Shown here: piece after piece, positions 44,008-52,515 of the stretch
How positions within the stretch are numbered: the stretch's first letter is position 1
How the letters are laid out: the number at the start of each line of letters is the position of its first letter
Source: Mycolicibacterium alvei
Lineage (GTDB): Bacteria > Actinomycetota > Actinomycetes > Mycobacteriales > Mycobacteriaceae
Length of the DNA stretch: 64,000 nucleotides
Direction of reading: 5' to 3'
Assembly (NCBI RefSeq): GCF_010727325.1
Contig: NZ_AP022565.1
Span: 124,001-188,000, forward strand
Notes under the pieces: generated by a model
The model's database searches: none
The model's input: the letters and a program-made list of their open reading frames with translations, nothing else
Told to the model about the DNA's origin: nothing
Made by a program: the position numbers and the translations under genes

Positions 44008-44857
44008 CGGGGCGTTCGGCGGGAGCGGCGGCAAAGCTGCGAAGGACCTACGCGACTCAATCGCTGACTGGCTTGATGATGCGCCAGTTTCGCAATCACC
44101 CAGGCCAGCGGATGCTGCGACGGATCCCAATGGTGGCGACGGTACGTCAGGAGTGCCCGGGGCGGACGGCCAACCTGGACAAGCAGGATTGCCACCTACG
44201 GGCATGGATCTGCGGCCGATAATTCGAATCTTGACGGGCGGCGGTCGTGGTGGCGACGGTCCTGGGGGTGGTGGCGGATCTGGTCGTGCGGGTGGTGGCA
44301 CTGGTGGATCGGGTAGATCCGGCGGCGGCGCACAGCGCTCGTTGGGTGCCACATCGCGAGCGGCTGGTCGTGCCGGAGCGTTGGCCCGGGCCTATGTGTC
44401 GGGTGATCGTGTCGCGCTGGAGACCGCGGGTCTGAACTACGATGCGCTTCTCGCTCTCGGCGACGTGGTCAGCATCGGCACCAAGATCGTTGAGGCGGCC
44501 TTTGAGACGCGCGCCGACAGCACGATCGAGGATGCAGAGAATCGCGAGATCGTTGCCGATATCGTGACGTGGATCCTCGACCATCCCGAGGCCCAGCAAC
44601 CGACCCCCGAGGAAATCGTCCGTAAGTCCATCGAAACGATCATCGCGGATACGGTGCTGACTGAGGCCGGGGACCGAATTCGCCAAGAACGGTCTAGGGA
44701 GAAGCGTCGGGCAGCTGAGCTGGAAATCCGTGAGGCAGCTGAGGTCTACGCCAGCCAGGTAACACTTACCAACACGGGTGCATCAGAGCGCGAGATGGCT
44801 GCGGCCATCGAGGGCGGCATCCGCGAGCTCGGTGAGATCTTTGGGGGCCAGAAGTGA
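43997..44857 (+). CDS. qatB: QatB of the Qat anti-phage system
   Basis: A 286-residue protein from GTG 43997. It opens GTSGAFGGSGGKAAKDLRDS, similar in style to QatB proteins, which begin with a Gly/Ser-rich segment. A second Gly-rich linker covers residues 81-111. The C-terminal 150 residues are helical and charged (RQERSREKRRAAELEIREAA). No enzyme motif is visible; identification rests mainly on its place between the KAP NTPase and QueC-like genes. It is coupled to qatC by 4-bp overlap. Confidence 0.82.
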   Translation: MGTSGAFGGSGGKAAKDLRDSIADWLDDAPVSQSPRPADAATDPNGGDGTSGVPGADGQPGQAGLPPTGMDLRPIIRILTGGGRGGDGPGGGGGSGRAGGGTGGSGRSGGGAQRSLGATSRAAGRAGALARAYVSGDRVALETAGLNYDALLALGDVVSIGTKIVEAAFETRADSTIEDAENREIVADIVTWILDHPEAQQPTPEEIVRKSIETIIADTVLTEAGDRIRQERSREKRRAAELEIREAAEVYASQVTLTNTGASEREMAAAIEGGIRELGEIFGGQK

Positions 44858-46146
44858 CGGACTTCTTGCTCACCATCGACGAAGAGACGGCCGCGGGCGC
44901 CCCCGGCTTTGAAGAGGTATTTCTCTGGACACGCTCTGCCCCTTCAACTTTCACCGGCACGCTCGATCCTCACCTGGAAGCCTTCGGTCCGGTGCGCCCA
45001 GAGAACGTTGACTTCGTCAGACTTGCTCTAGGCGTCTTCTCAGCAGACCGATCTGTTCGGCGTGCGTCCCGCGGTGCCGACTGGAATGCTCGCGACATCA
45101 CGCTGACGGTCGAAGTCGGCAACCCAAGTATCTGGCAGGAGCAAGCTGAGGAGCTGGCTGAGGTTGTTGGCTTCCTGACTGGCGATCGTTGGTCCTTCAC
45201 TTTCACCCAGGCGCCGTCCAAGGAGTCCGACGGGCAGTTACCGATCGACCCACCGCCTACCACAACCGTTTTGCTTAGTGGCGGAGCTGATTCCGCCACT
45301 GGGGCGCTCGTCACCGCATTGGACCTGCCGAAGGGCTCAACGCTCCAGCTGGTGTCCCACTTCAGTGCCAACGCGGTCTCGCCATTCCAAACCGACCTCG
45401 TGAATCGCATCCAACAACTGGTGCCAGGCCGAACAATCGTCCATCGCCAGAACAACCTGAACCGCCGTGCGAGGCGGCCAGATGGCTCTCGCTTTCCCAG
45501 CGAGTCATCGAATCGATCCCGATCGCTCCTGTTCCTGGCACTGGGTCTTGCTGCCGCGGAACGGTCGGGCCAGACGCTACTAATCCCCGAAAACGGCTTT
45601 GCCTCGCTCAACCCGCCGCTGGGTGCGGAGCGGCGGGGTGCACTCTCGACGCACACCACGCATCCCCGCTTTCTGCGTGACCTCGTGGGCATCCTTGCGA
45701 AGGTGGGCGCGCACGGCGCGATACACAACCCCTTCGAGTTGATGACTAAAGGCGAGATGTTCGCCGAGGTTGCACGGCGGATCGGGAAGACGGAGGCGTC
45801 AAACTATCTGAGTGCCACCAACTCCTGCTCGCACACAGATGCTCGTTACAGCGGCGCATCAGCCGGGGCCCAGTGTGGCGTCTGTTTCGGCTGTCTCATG
45901 CGACGTGCGTCCTTCCACGCGGCAGAGATTGAGGACCGGACAGAATATCTCTGTAACGACCCAGCGAACCGCTTCGCGGAGTTTGTCGCTCAAAAGTCGA
46001 TCATCGAGGCCATGCGCGACTTTGCGACCGAGGACCCGAAGCCGAGCATGGTCATGACGATGTCACTGCCGAGCGACTATGCGCCGGAAGCGGCGTTAGA
46101 TCTCTGTCAGCGCGGCATCGCGGAACTGAGGGCCTTCCTGCCATGA
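44854..46146 (+). CDS. qatC: QatC: QueC-like PP-loop enzyme of the Qat system
   Basis: A 430-residue protein. The PP-loop ATP pyrophosphatase motif SGGADS is at 142-147, as in QueC (7-cyano-7-deazaguanine synthase). A C-terminal Cys set (SCSHTDARY ... QCGVCFGCLMRR) can form the zinc site of QueC enzymes. About 130 extra N-terminal residues set it apart from housekeeping QueC, and no queuosine-pathway gene is nearby. In Qat it is required for defence, presumably modifying a protein or nucleic acid. Coupled to qatB and qatD by 4-bp overlaps. Confidence 0.9.
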   Translation: MTDFLLTIDEETAAGAPGFEEVFLWTRSAPSTFTGTLDPHLEAFGPVRPENVDFVRLALGVFSADRSVRRASRGADWNARDITLTVEVGNPSIWQEQAEELAEVVGFLTGDRWSFTFTQAPSKESDGQLPIDPPPTTTVLLSGGADSATGALVTALDLPKGSTLQLVSHFSANAVSPFQTDLVNRIQQLVPGRTIVHRQNNLNRRARRPDGSRFPSESSNRSRSLLFLALGLAAAERSGQTLLIPENGFASLNPPLGAERRGALSTHTTHPRFLRDLVGILAKVGAHGAIHNPFELMTKGEMFAEVARRIGKTEASNYLSATNSCSHTDARYSGASAGAQCGVCFGCLMRRASFHAAEIEDRTEYLCNDPANRFAEFVAQKSIIEAMRDFATEDPKPSMVMTMSLPSDYAPEAALDLCQRGIAELRAFLP

Positions 46147-46928
46147 GCCGGGCGCTACCACCACTGGACCTGCACGCGCACGTAGACCCTGGCGTATCTC
46201 CACGTTCACTTGAGCAACTCGGTGCTGTTGTCTTTGTCGCAACGCGTTCACTTGACGAGTACCAACAAGCCAGCAGCCGTACAGACGCGGTGACCGTGTG
46301 GGGTGTCGGATGTCATCCGGGAATTGCTACTGCTCAGGCCGCATATGACGAGGATTATTTCTCTTCCGCGCTAGCTGCCACCCCCTACGTCAGCGAGGTG
46401 GGCCTAGATGGCAGTTCGGCTGTCCCGATCGATCGGCAAGTGGAGGTCTTCGGGTCGATCCTGGCGCAGGTGTCAAACAGACCCCGGCTCATCTCGATTC
46501 ACAGCAAGCGGGAGACAACCCGCACGATCGATCTGATCGAGCAGTCAGGCGTGCGTGGGTCAATCCTCCATTGGTGGCTCGGATCGGTGTCCGACACGCA
46601 ACGCGCAATAGAGCTTGGGTGTCTGTTCTCGATCAATCGGAGCATGGACGTCGGACGGCTACTGAAAGCCGGCGTACCTCTGGACCGCCTTCTGCCGGAG
46701 ACCGATCACCCGAGCGGCAACAGAAGGGGTGATGGCCCACGTCAGCCGGGGTGGACCTTTGACGTCGAGCAGGTAGTGGCGGCGAGCTACGGGATCGGTG
46801 TGGATGATGTTCGGCGGCATTTCTGGGACACACTTGTACGTGAAGTTGATAGATGCGAGCTGGTCGATTTGATGCCGCCCGTTGTACGAGCGATGCTTCG
46901 CCAAGCCCGCAGCGCGCGTTCGGATTAA
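46143..46928 (+). CDS. qatD: QatD: TatD-like metal-dependent hydrolase of the Qat system
   Basis: A 261-residue TatD-fold hydrolase. Metal ligands are visible: DLHAHVD (His11, His13), SEVGLDG (Glu), ISIHSKRE (His), ILHWW (His) and PETDHPSG (Asp). TatD enzymes are Mg-dependent DNases; in Qat systems QatD is the fourth component. It overlaps qatC by 4 bp and completes the operon. The next gene is leftward and broken by an IS. Confidence 0.9.
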   Translation: MSRALPPLDLHAHVDPGVSPRSLEQLGAVVFVATRSLDEYQQASSRTDAVTVWGVGCHPGIATAQAAYDEDYFSSALAATPYVSEVGLDGSSAVPIDRQVEVFGSILAQVSNRPRLISIHSKRETTRTIDLIEQSGVRGSILHWWLGSVSDTQRAIELGCLFSINRSMDVGRLLKAGVPLDRLLPETDHPSGNRRGDGPRQPGWTFDVEQVVAASYGIGVDDVRRHFWDTLVREVDRCELVDLMPPVVRAMLRQARSARSD

Positions 46929-46952
46929 GCGTGCAAACCGAGATAGGAGCGG

Positions 46953-47221
46953 TTAGCGTTCCCGTCCATGCGTATCCCGCATCCGCACGCCCCGGTTCAG
47001 CAACGCTCGGCGGACAGTGCCAGCTTCAGCGCCGAGGTGTGCGCCAATCTTCGCAAGCGACTCACCCAACTCGTATAGGTGGACGGCGTCGTCAATCTGC
47101 TCATCCGTAATACCCTGGCGGCGCATCGTAACCCCATGGGAATGAAGTATCTTCAGGACGCTGCCCTGGCTGAGGTTGTAACGGCTGCGGAGTTCCGGTG
47201 TCCCAGTTCCATCCTTGTAGG
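46953..47221 (-). pseudogene. 3' part of helix-turn-helix gene split by IS3-family element
   Basis: These 89 codons give two repeated HTH-like units: GTPELRSRYNLSQGSVLKIL ... GVTMRR and ESLAKIGAHLGAEAGTVRRAL ... GVRMRDTHGRER. The same frame is recovered by joining base 47221 to 48471 across the IS, giving a 144-residue intact protein. It resembles resolvase-type HTH proteins of actinobacteria. Probably a regulator or recombinase relative before disruption. Confidence 0.8.
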
Positions 47222-47300
47222 TGAGGTGAGCCCTTCGTAGTGGTCCAGTTGTTGTGCGACTCTGATGCCCGGTGTTCGGGCAGGAAGAATCGACGACGAC

Positions 47301-47587
47301 ATGGCATCGAACAAGCGCCGGCGGCACACGCCGGATCAGATCATCCGCAAGCTCGCCGAGGGCAACAAGCTCCTCGGGACCGGGCAGGAGCTGGCCGAGG
47401 TGTGCCGGCACCTGGAGGTCACCGAGTCGACCTGGCATCGCTGGGTCGCCCAGTACGGCGGCATGAAAGCCAACGAGGCCAAACGGCTCAAGGAACTCGG
47501 GCCGAGAACGCCCGGCTCAAGAAGCTGGTCGCCAATCAGGCCCTCGACATCGACATGCTCAAGGAGATCTCGTCGGGAAACTTCTGA
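47301..47587 (+). pseudogene. IS3-family OrfA, frameshifted
   Basis: From ATG 47301 the frame gives MASNKRRRHTPDQIIRKLAE and a standard HTH (GQELAEVCRHLEVTESTWHRW). At about 47499-47503 (CTCGGGCC, expected CTCCGGGCC) one base is missing; the family tail ENARLKKLVANQALDIDMLK then continues in another frame to TGA 47587. A canonical GGGAAAC slip heptamer (47575-47581) for OrfAB fusion is retained. Confidence 0.82.
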
Positions 47588-48437
47588 CCCCGGATCGCAA
47601 GCGCAGCGCCGTCACGGCGTTGCGTGAGCGGTTCGGGGTCTCTGAGCGTCGAGCCTGCACGGTGGTCGGCATTCACCGCTCCACGATGCGACTGACGCCG
47701 CCACCGATCACCGACGAGGAAGCCGAGCTGCGGGCCTGGCTGCGGAAATTCTCCACCGACCGGCCCCGCTGGGGCTGGCGACGAGCGGCGATTGCCGCAC
47801 GAAAAGCGGGCTGGGTCGTCAACAACAAGCGCGTCCGCCGACTGTGGCGCGACGAGGGCCTGCGAGTCCCGCAGCGCCGCAAGAAGAAACGTCTGACCGG
47901 CATCGGGACCGCGGTCGGCGCGATGTGCCCGATCCAGCCGAACGTGATCTGGGCGATGGACTTTCAGTTCGACACCACCGCCGACGGGCGCACCATCAAA
48001 ATGCTCAACATCATCGACGAGTTCACCCGCGAAGCCCTGGCGATCCACGTCGATCGCGCCATCAACGCCGACCGGGTCGTCGACATCCTCGACCAACTGG
48101 TCGACCAACATGGCGCGCCGCACTACGTGCGCTTTGACAACGGCCCGAGTTCGTCGCCCACGCGGTCAACGACTGGTGCCGGTTCAACGGCACCGGCTCA
48201 CTTTTCATCGACCCCGGATCACCCTGGCAGAACGCATGGATCGAGTCGTTCAACGGCCGACTGCGCGACGAGCTGCTCAACTCCTGGCGCTTCGACTCAC
48301 TGCTCGAAGCCCGGGTGATCATCGAAGACTGGAGGATCGACTACAACGCCAACCGACCGCATTCGGCCCACCGCGGACTCAGCCCAGCCGAGTTCGCCCT
48401 ACAGTGGACCACGACCCACCAACCCCAAGCCGCATAG
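47579..48437 (+). pseudogene. IS3-family OrfB transposase, frameshifted
   Basis: Reads LLTPDRKRSAVTALRERFGV and the catalytic core with Asp in IWAMDFQFDTT and YVRFDNGP. At 48142-48149 (GGCCCGAG, expected GGCCCGGAG) one base is missing; the rest, with the third catalytic residue in NAWIESFNGRLRDEL and the tail GLSPAEFALQW, continues in another frame to TAG 48437. Transposase is therefore inactive unless these are sequencing errors. Confidence 0.82.
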
Positions 48438-48470
48438 CGACTGGACCACCGAATGGGTCCCCCTCATAGG

Positions 48471-48636
48471 CCTGAACGATTTCGGCAATCTGGTCAGCGG
48501 ACAGGCGACGGTCTACTTTTTGCACCGGCACCGGTGGTTCTGGCGGCCTGGTCGGCATTTTGGCCGATTTTTCGGCCAGGGCGACCATCCGGCGGAGCCA
48601 TTTTCCCTGGTAGACGGGTTTCGAGTAATGTCTCAC
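48471..48636 (-). pseudogene. 5' part of the helix-turn-helix gene split by IS3-family element
   Basis: Possible start GTG 48636 (RHYSKPVYQGKWLRRMVALA after the initiator) with GGAG upstream. It ends ...LSADQIAEIVQ at the IS border, where the first HTH unit is cut. The frame stays open upstream to ATG 48807, so a longer N-terminus cannot be ruled out. The gap 48637-48846 holds nothing else that I can support apart from the promoter of the lipoprotein gene. Confidence 0.65.
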
Positions 48637-48846
48637 CCGCTCCACTCCGACGACCTCTTCAAGGCTTGCCAGGAGAGGCGAGGGCCCCGGTGGAACCGTC
48701 CGAGCCGAGGTTGATGGTGTTTCGGTAACGGTTTCGGAAAGTCTTCGACCGGTTAGAGAAATATTCTGCGTCGAGTGGGGCGTGACTGTTTCCCTGGATT
48801 TATCCATGACGGGTCAGATGTGCCGGCGCAGAAATGGGGACGAGAA

Positions 48847-49554
48847 ATGCGCTTTGCCGCCACTGTGATCACCATCGCCGCTGCGTGCACCCTCATTTCA
48901 GGCTGCGGCCAGTCAACGGAACAAGCCGCCGAGACAACGGCGACCAGGCCGATGATTACGTCGTTTCCCCCGACGCCACTGCGCCAGAAAGCGCTGCCCC
49001 GATTGCTGCTCTCACCCGAGCAGATCAGCGCATCCATGGCTGCCGGGGGAATGGCCGTCACGGGCACCGATTCTCAAATGTCTGACGACAGCGGGACGAT
49101 GGAACCCCGTGAATGCCTCGCGGTCGACGGTGCTGCGCAAGCGCCCGTGTATGCCGACAGTGGATTCATCGACGAGGAGGAGATGACGTTACGGGAACCC
49201 GACGTCCTCGCTCACTACGCCAAGCAGGCCGTGGTTCGATTCGCCGACGCCGATCAGGCCAAGGCGTTCTATAACTCGTCGGTTCAACAGTGGCCGGCGT
49301 GCAAGCACTACACCCACACACAGACCGGCACCCTGTGGGACGTGGGGCCCATCTCCGCCGAAGGTGGCGTATTGAGCGCGGTCGCAACCCAATCCAACGC
49401 TCAGGCAGGCGGTTGGGCCTGTGGTCGGGCGTTGACTGCGAACAACAACATCGTGGTCGACGTCAACACTTGCAGCGCCAACCCGGCGGATTCGGCAGCC
49501 AGGATCATCAAACAGATCTCTGCACTGATTGATGTACCACCAATAGTTTCCTAG
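48847..49554 (+). CDS. PknH-ectodomain-like sensor lipoprotein
   Basis: A 235-residue protein with lipobox LISGC (Cys20). The rest matches the extracellular PknH_C-like sensor domain: LLLSPEQISASMAA near the start, four cysteines (C in REC, ACK, WACGR and NTC) able to form two disulfides, and the end ARIIKQISALIDV. Such lipoproteins are common in mycobacteria; ligand unknown. Stop TAG 49552-49554 lies 6 bp before the IS21 target duplication, so the coding part is whole but its downstream terminator is now 2.6 kb away. Confidence 0.83.
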   Translation: MRFAATVITIAAACTLISGCGQSTEQAAETTATRPMITSFPPTPLRQKALPRLLLSPEQISASMAAGGMAVTGTDSQMSDDSGTMEPRECLAVDGAAQAPVYADSGFIDEEEMTLREPDVLAHYAKQAVVRFADADQAKAFYNSSVQQWPACKHYTHTQTGTLWDVGPISAEGGVLSAVATQSNAQAGGWACGRALTANNNIVVDVNTCSANPADSAARIIKQISALIDVPPIVS

Positions 49555-49630
49555 CGAATGGTGTTGTCAATGGCCAGGTGGAAGTACCCGCTGGTGGCCA
49601 GATGAAAGTATCCACCCCGTGCGGTGATTC

Positions 49631-50443
49631 CTAGGTTGTCGGGGTGGTCTCCTTTCGGTGTTGGGCGTCTTTCATGCGGTAGGACTGGCCGTCGGTGATG
49701 ACGACGGTGGCGTGGTGCAGCAGGCGGTCGAGGATGCTGACGGCGGTGGTCTGTTCGGGCAGGAATCGGCCCCATTGCTCGAAGGGCCAGTGTGACCCGA
49801 TGGCCAGACTGCGGCGTTCGTACGCGCCGGCGACGAGCCGGAACAGCAGCTGGGTGCCGGTGTCATCCAAGGGTGCGAAGCCGAGCTCGTCGAGAATGAT
49901 GAGGTCGACTCGCAGCAGCGATTCGATGATCTTGCCAACGGTGTTGTCGGCCATCCCGCGGTAGAGGGTTTCGACGAGATCGGCGGCGGCGAAGTAACGC
50001 ACCTTGAGGCCGGCGTGGATCGCGGCGGTCCCCAACCCGATCAGGGTGTGGCTCTTGCCGGTCCCGGCGGGACCGATGATCGCCAGGTTACGTTGTGCAC
50101 GTATCCATTCCAGACTCGACAGGTAGTCGAAGGTCTTCTGTGGGATCGACGATGCGGCTACATCGAAGCTCTCCAATGTCTTGGGCACGGGGAACGCGGC
50201 AGCTTTGAGCCGGTTGACGACGTTGGAAGCATCCCGGGCCGCGAGTTCGGTCTCGACTAGAGTTCGCAGCACCTCTTCAGGGGTCCAGCGTTGGGTCTTG
50301 GCGGTGATCAGCACCTCCGGTGCCGTTCGCCGGATGGCCGCCAGCTTCAGGCGGCGTAGTCCGGCATCGAGATCGGCATCTAATGGTGGAACTGATTTTG
50401 GTGCAACGGGTTTGGTATCGGTCAACGGTGCTGTGTTGGTCAC
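49631..50443 (-). CDS. istB: IS21-family helper ATPase IstB
   Basis: A 270-residue AAA+ protein with Walker A GPAGTGKSH, Walker B LIILDELGFAPLD and the usual end around GRFLPEQTTAVSILDRLLHH. IstB assembles on target DNA and licenses IstA for transposition. Starts by ATGA overlap with istA. Confidence 0.93.
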   Translation of the reverse strand: MTNTAPLTDTKPVAPKSVPPLDADLDAGLRRLKLAAIRRTAPEVLITAKTQRWTPEEVLRTLVETELAARDASNVVNRLKAAAFPVPKTLESFDVAASSIPQKTFDYLSSLEWIRAQRNLAIIGPAGTGKSHTLIGLGTAAIHAGLKVRYFAAADLVETLYRGMADNTVGKIIESLLRVDLIILDELGFAPLDDTGTQLLFRLVAGAYERRSLAIGSHWPFEQWGRFLPEQTTAVSILDRLLHHATVVITDGQSYRMKDAQHRKETTPTT

Positions 50444-52008
50444 GAGTTCACCTCACCGTCAGCGACGGGTGCGACCCGGTAGGCCTCCAGCGACCGGGTC
50501 GGGGCGACCGGCAGGTCCAGGATCAACGCATCCCCGGCGTCGCGTGGCTGCGGGGCGCCGGTGCCGGCGGCCAGAATGGAGCGCACGTCGGCGGCGCGGA
50601 ACCGCCGGAACGCTACCGCCCGGTGCAACGCCGCCACCAACGCCTGTTCACCGTGGGCGGCGCCCAGAGCGAGAAGGATCTCCAGTTCGGAGGCCAGGCG
50701 GGTGTTGCCGATCGCGGCAGCGCCGACCAGGAACGCCTGCGCGTCGTCGCCGAGGTCGCAGAACTGCTTCTCCACGGTGGTCTTCGGCCGTGGTCCGCGG
50801 TTCGGTGCCGGCCGGGGCCCGTCGTAGTGCTCGTCGAGAATTGAGGCGCCACCGGGTGCGATGAGTTCGTGTTCGGCCACGACCACCCCGGTGGCCGGCT
50901 CGAGCAGGCACACCGCGCCGTGATCGACCACAACGGCCACGCTGGTCCCGATCAGCCGGGTCGGTACCGAGTAGCGGGCTGACCCGTAGCGCACACACGA
51001 CAACCGGTCGACTTTACGTAGCACCGAGGGTGCACCGATCTGCAGTCGTAGCGATGGGAGTGGTTGGAGCACTTGGCGTTCGGCGATCAGTCGGTCGTCG
51101 GGGACCGCTTGGACCTCCGAGTGCGCCGTGGCGTTGACTTCGGCGCACCAGGCGGCCGCGGCGGCGTTGGCGGCCCTCAGATCCACCGGGGAGTCGGCGA
51201 TGGCAGCCTCGGTCAGCAGCGGCACTGCAAGGTCGCGTTGGGCATAGCCGCACAGATTCTCCACGATGCCCTTGGACTGCGGGTCGCCGGCGTGGCAGAA
51301 GTCCGGGGCGAACCCGTAGTGCGTCGCGAAGCGGACGTAGTTCGGGGTCGGGACAACGACGTTGGCGACGACCCCGCCTTTGAGGCAGGCCATCCGGTCG
51401 GCCAGCACCCGCGCCGGAACGCCGCCGACCACGGCCAGTGCTTCGGCGATCAACGCCAGCGTGGTGGAGGCTTTCTGGTCGGTGGCAAAGCGCACGAAGC
51501 GCCACCGGGAGAATGCCAGCACCGCGCAGAACAGGAACAGCCCCGGCGCGGCCTGGGCCCAGTCGATCACCAGATACTCGCCCGGCGCCCACACTGCCGG
51601 GCGGCGGCCACGGTGATTGTTACTGCGCCACAACGCTTTCTTCTCTGCGACCAGACGCCGAAAATTACGCGGCGAGCCCTGGTAGCCGGCGGTCCGGGCG
51701 ATCGGCAATAGCCGTTTGGCCGAGATCCGGCCTTGTGATTTCTCGACGCGTTCAGCGACGAGTTCGGCGACCGTGTCGTAGTTGTGCGCTCGTTCGACCC
51801 GGCGTGCTGGCGGTATGCCGGCCTGCTCGGCCTCGTGCCGGTCGATGATCTTCTTGACGGTGCGGTGGGTGGTGCCGCACCTATCGGCGGCACCCCGGTA
51901 CGACCCGAGCTCGTAGTAGGCGGAAATGATGTCCATGCGGTCCTTCGCAGATTTCAATGGAACTCCCCGATGGTGATGGCGATTGATTGGCGCCTTCACC
52001 GTCACCAT
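50440..52008 (-). CDS. istA: IS21-family transposase IstA
   Basis: A 522-residue DDE transposase. N-terminal HTH: SYRGAADRCGTTHRTVKKII; catalytic core with Asp in EYLVIDWAQAAPG and Glu in QSKGIVENLCGYAQRDL; C-terminal beta-barrel-like part (SARYSVPTRLIGTSVAVVVD). No frameshift. A shorter start at MDIISAYYELG is possible. Confidence 0.92.
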   Translation of the reverse strand: MVTVKAPINRHHHRGVPLKSAKDRMDIISAYYELGSYRGAADRCGTTHRTVKKIIDRHEAEQAGIPPARRVERAHNYDTVAELVAERVEKSQGRISAKRLLPIARTAGYQGSPRNFRRLVAEKKALWRSNNHRGRRPAVWAPGEYLVIDWAQAAPGLFLFCAVLAFSRWRFVRFATDQKASTTLALIAEALAVVGGVPARVLADRMACLKGGVVANVVVPTPNYVRFATHYGFAPDFCHAGDPQSKGIVENLCGYAQRDLAVPLLTEAAIADSPVDLRAANAAAAAWCAEVNATAHSEVQAVPDDRLIAERQVLQPLPSLRLQIGAPSVLRKVDRLSCVRYGSARYSVPTRLIGTSVAVVVDHGAVCLLEPATGVVVAEHELIAPGGASILDEHYDGPRPAPNRGPRPKTTVEKQFCDLGDDAQAFLVGAAAIGNTRLASELEILLALGAAHGEQALVAALHRAVAFRRFRAADVRSILAAGTGAPQPRDAGDALILDLPVAPTRSLEAYRVAPVADGEVNS

Positions 52009-52150
52009 CGGGGCCCGCAGTTCCTGATCGACACGACGAACACGGGGTGGATACTTTTATCCGGCCAAAACTGGATACCTCCACCTGGCCACCAGTGGGT
52101 ACTTTTTCATGGCCACGGACAGGTGTTGTACCGCAGCCACACGCGAACGC

Positions 52151-52186
52151 CGGCAGAAGCTTCCGGCTCCCACCGGTCTTCTGCCG
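52151..52186. terminator. Hairpin terminator displaced from the lipoprotein gene by IS21
   Basis: CGGCAGAAG (52151-52159) pairs exactly with CTTCTGCCG (52178-52186), with an inner CCGG/CCGG pair. Without the IS it would lie about 34 bp after the PknH-like lipoprotein stop, convergent with the DUF6131 gene ending at 52231. No T run. Confidence 0.7.
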
Positions 52187-52230
52187 ACGCTCAACGTCAC
52201 GGCTGGTGACGGTTACCTGCCCCCGCGGCG

Positions 52231-52386
52231 CTAAAACCAGACTTTTCGTCCGCCCACCGGACGGCCGACCGCGCCGAGGATCCACAGGATGACACCGATC
52301 ACCAAGAGGATCCCGCCGATGGTGTACAGGATCGATATACCGGCGAAATAGCCGATCAACAGAAGGATGATGCCGAGCACGATCAT
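52231..52386 (-). CDS. DUF6131-family small membrane protein
   Basis: A 51-residue protein (MIVLGIILLLIGYF start, end GGRKVWF) with two hydrophobic helices split by a short Gly turn. This pattern is that of DUF6131 peptides, common in actinobacteria with unknown function. Not linked to an operon: the PonA2-like gene upstream ends 130 bp from its start. Confidence 0.75.
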   Translation of the reverse strand: MIVLGIILLLIGYFAGISILYTIGGILLVIGVILWILGAVGRPVGGRKVWF

Positions 52387-52515
52387 GGTCAATCCGTTCG
52401 ACGTAGGAACCCCGCGCGGGGCTGTCGGCGACAGGAATTGCCATATTCGTCGAATTTCAAACGTGCGGGCACTTCAGCGCACGTTCGTATGGGCGCAGGG
52501 CGCCCAGCCCCGTCG

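Larger units (their letters stand above)
47222..48466 (+). mobile_element. IS3-family element, degenerate, 1245 bp, TSD TAGG
   Basis: Ends are imperfect inverted repeats: 47222-47251 and the reverse complement of 48438-48466, both starting TGAGG and sharing GTGGTCCAGT. The 4-bp duplication TAGG lies at 47218-47221 and 48467-48470. It contains orfA and orfB, each broken by a 1-bp loss, and sits inside the helix-turn-helix gene read on the opposite strand. Confidence 0.9.
49565..52121 (-). mobile_element. IS21-family insertion sequence, intact, 2557 bp, TSD GGTGT
   Basis: The ends begin TGTCAATGGCCAG (49565) and, on the other strand, TGTCCGTGGCCATG (52121). Direct repeats GGTGT flank it at 49560-49564 and 52122-52126. 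As in IS21 elements, each end has several related repeats of the type TGGCCAG-N4-AAGTAYCC: two on the left (within 49571-49617) and three on the right (within 52050-52115). It encodes istA and istB overlapping by 4 bp. Confidence 0.93.
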
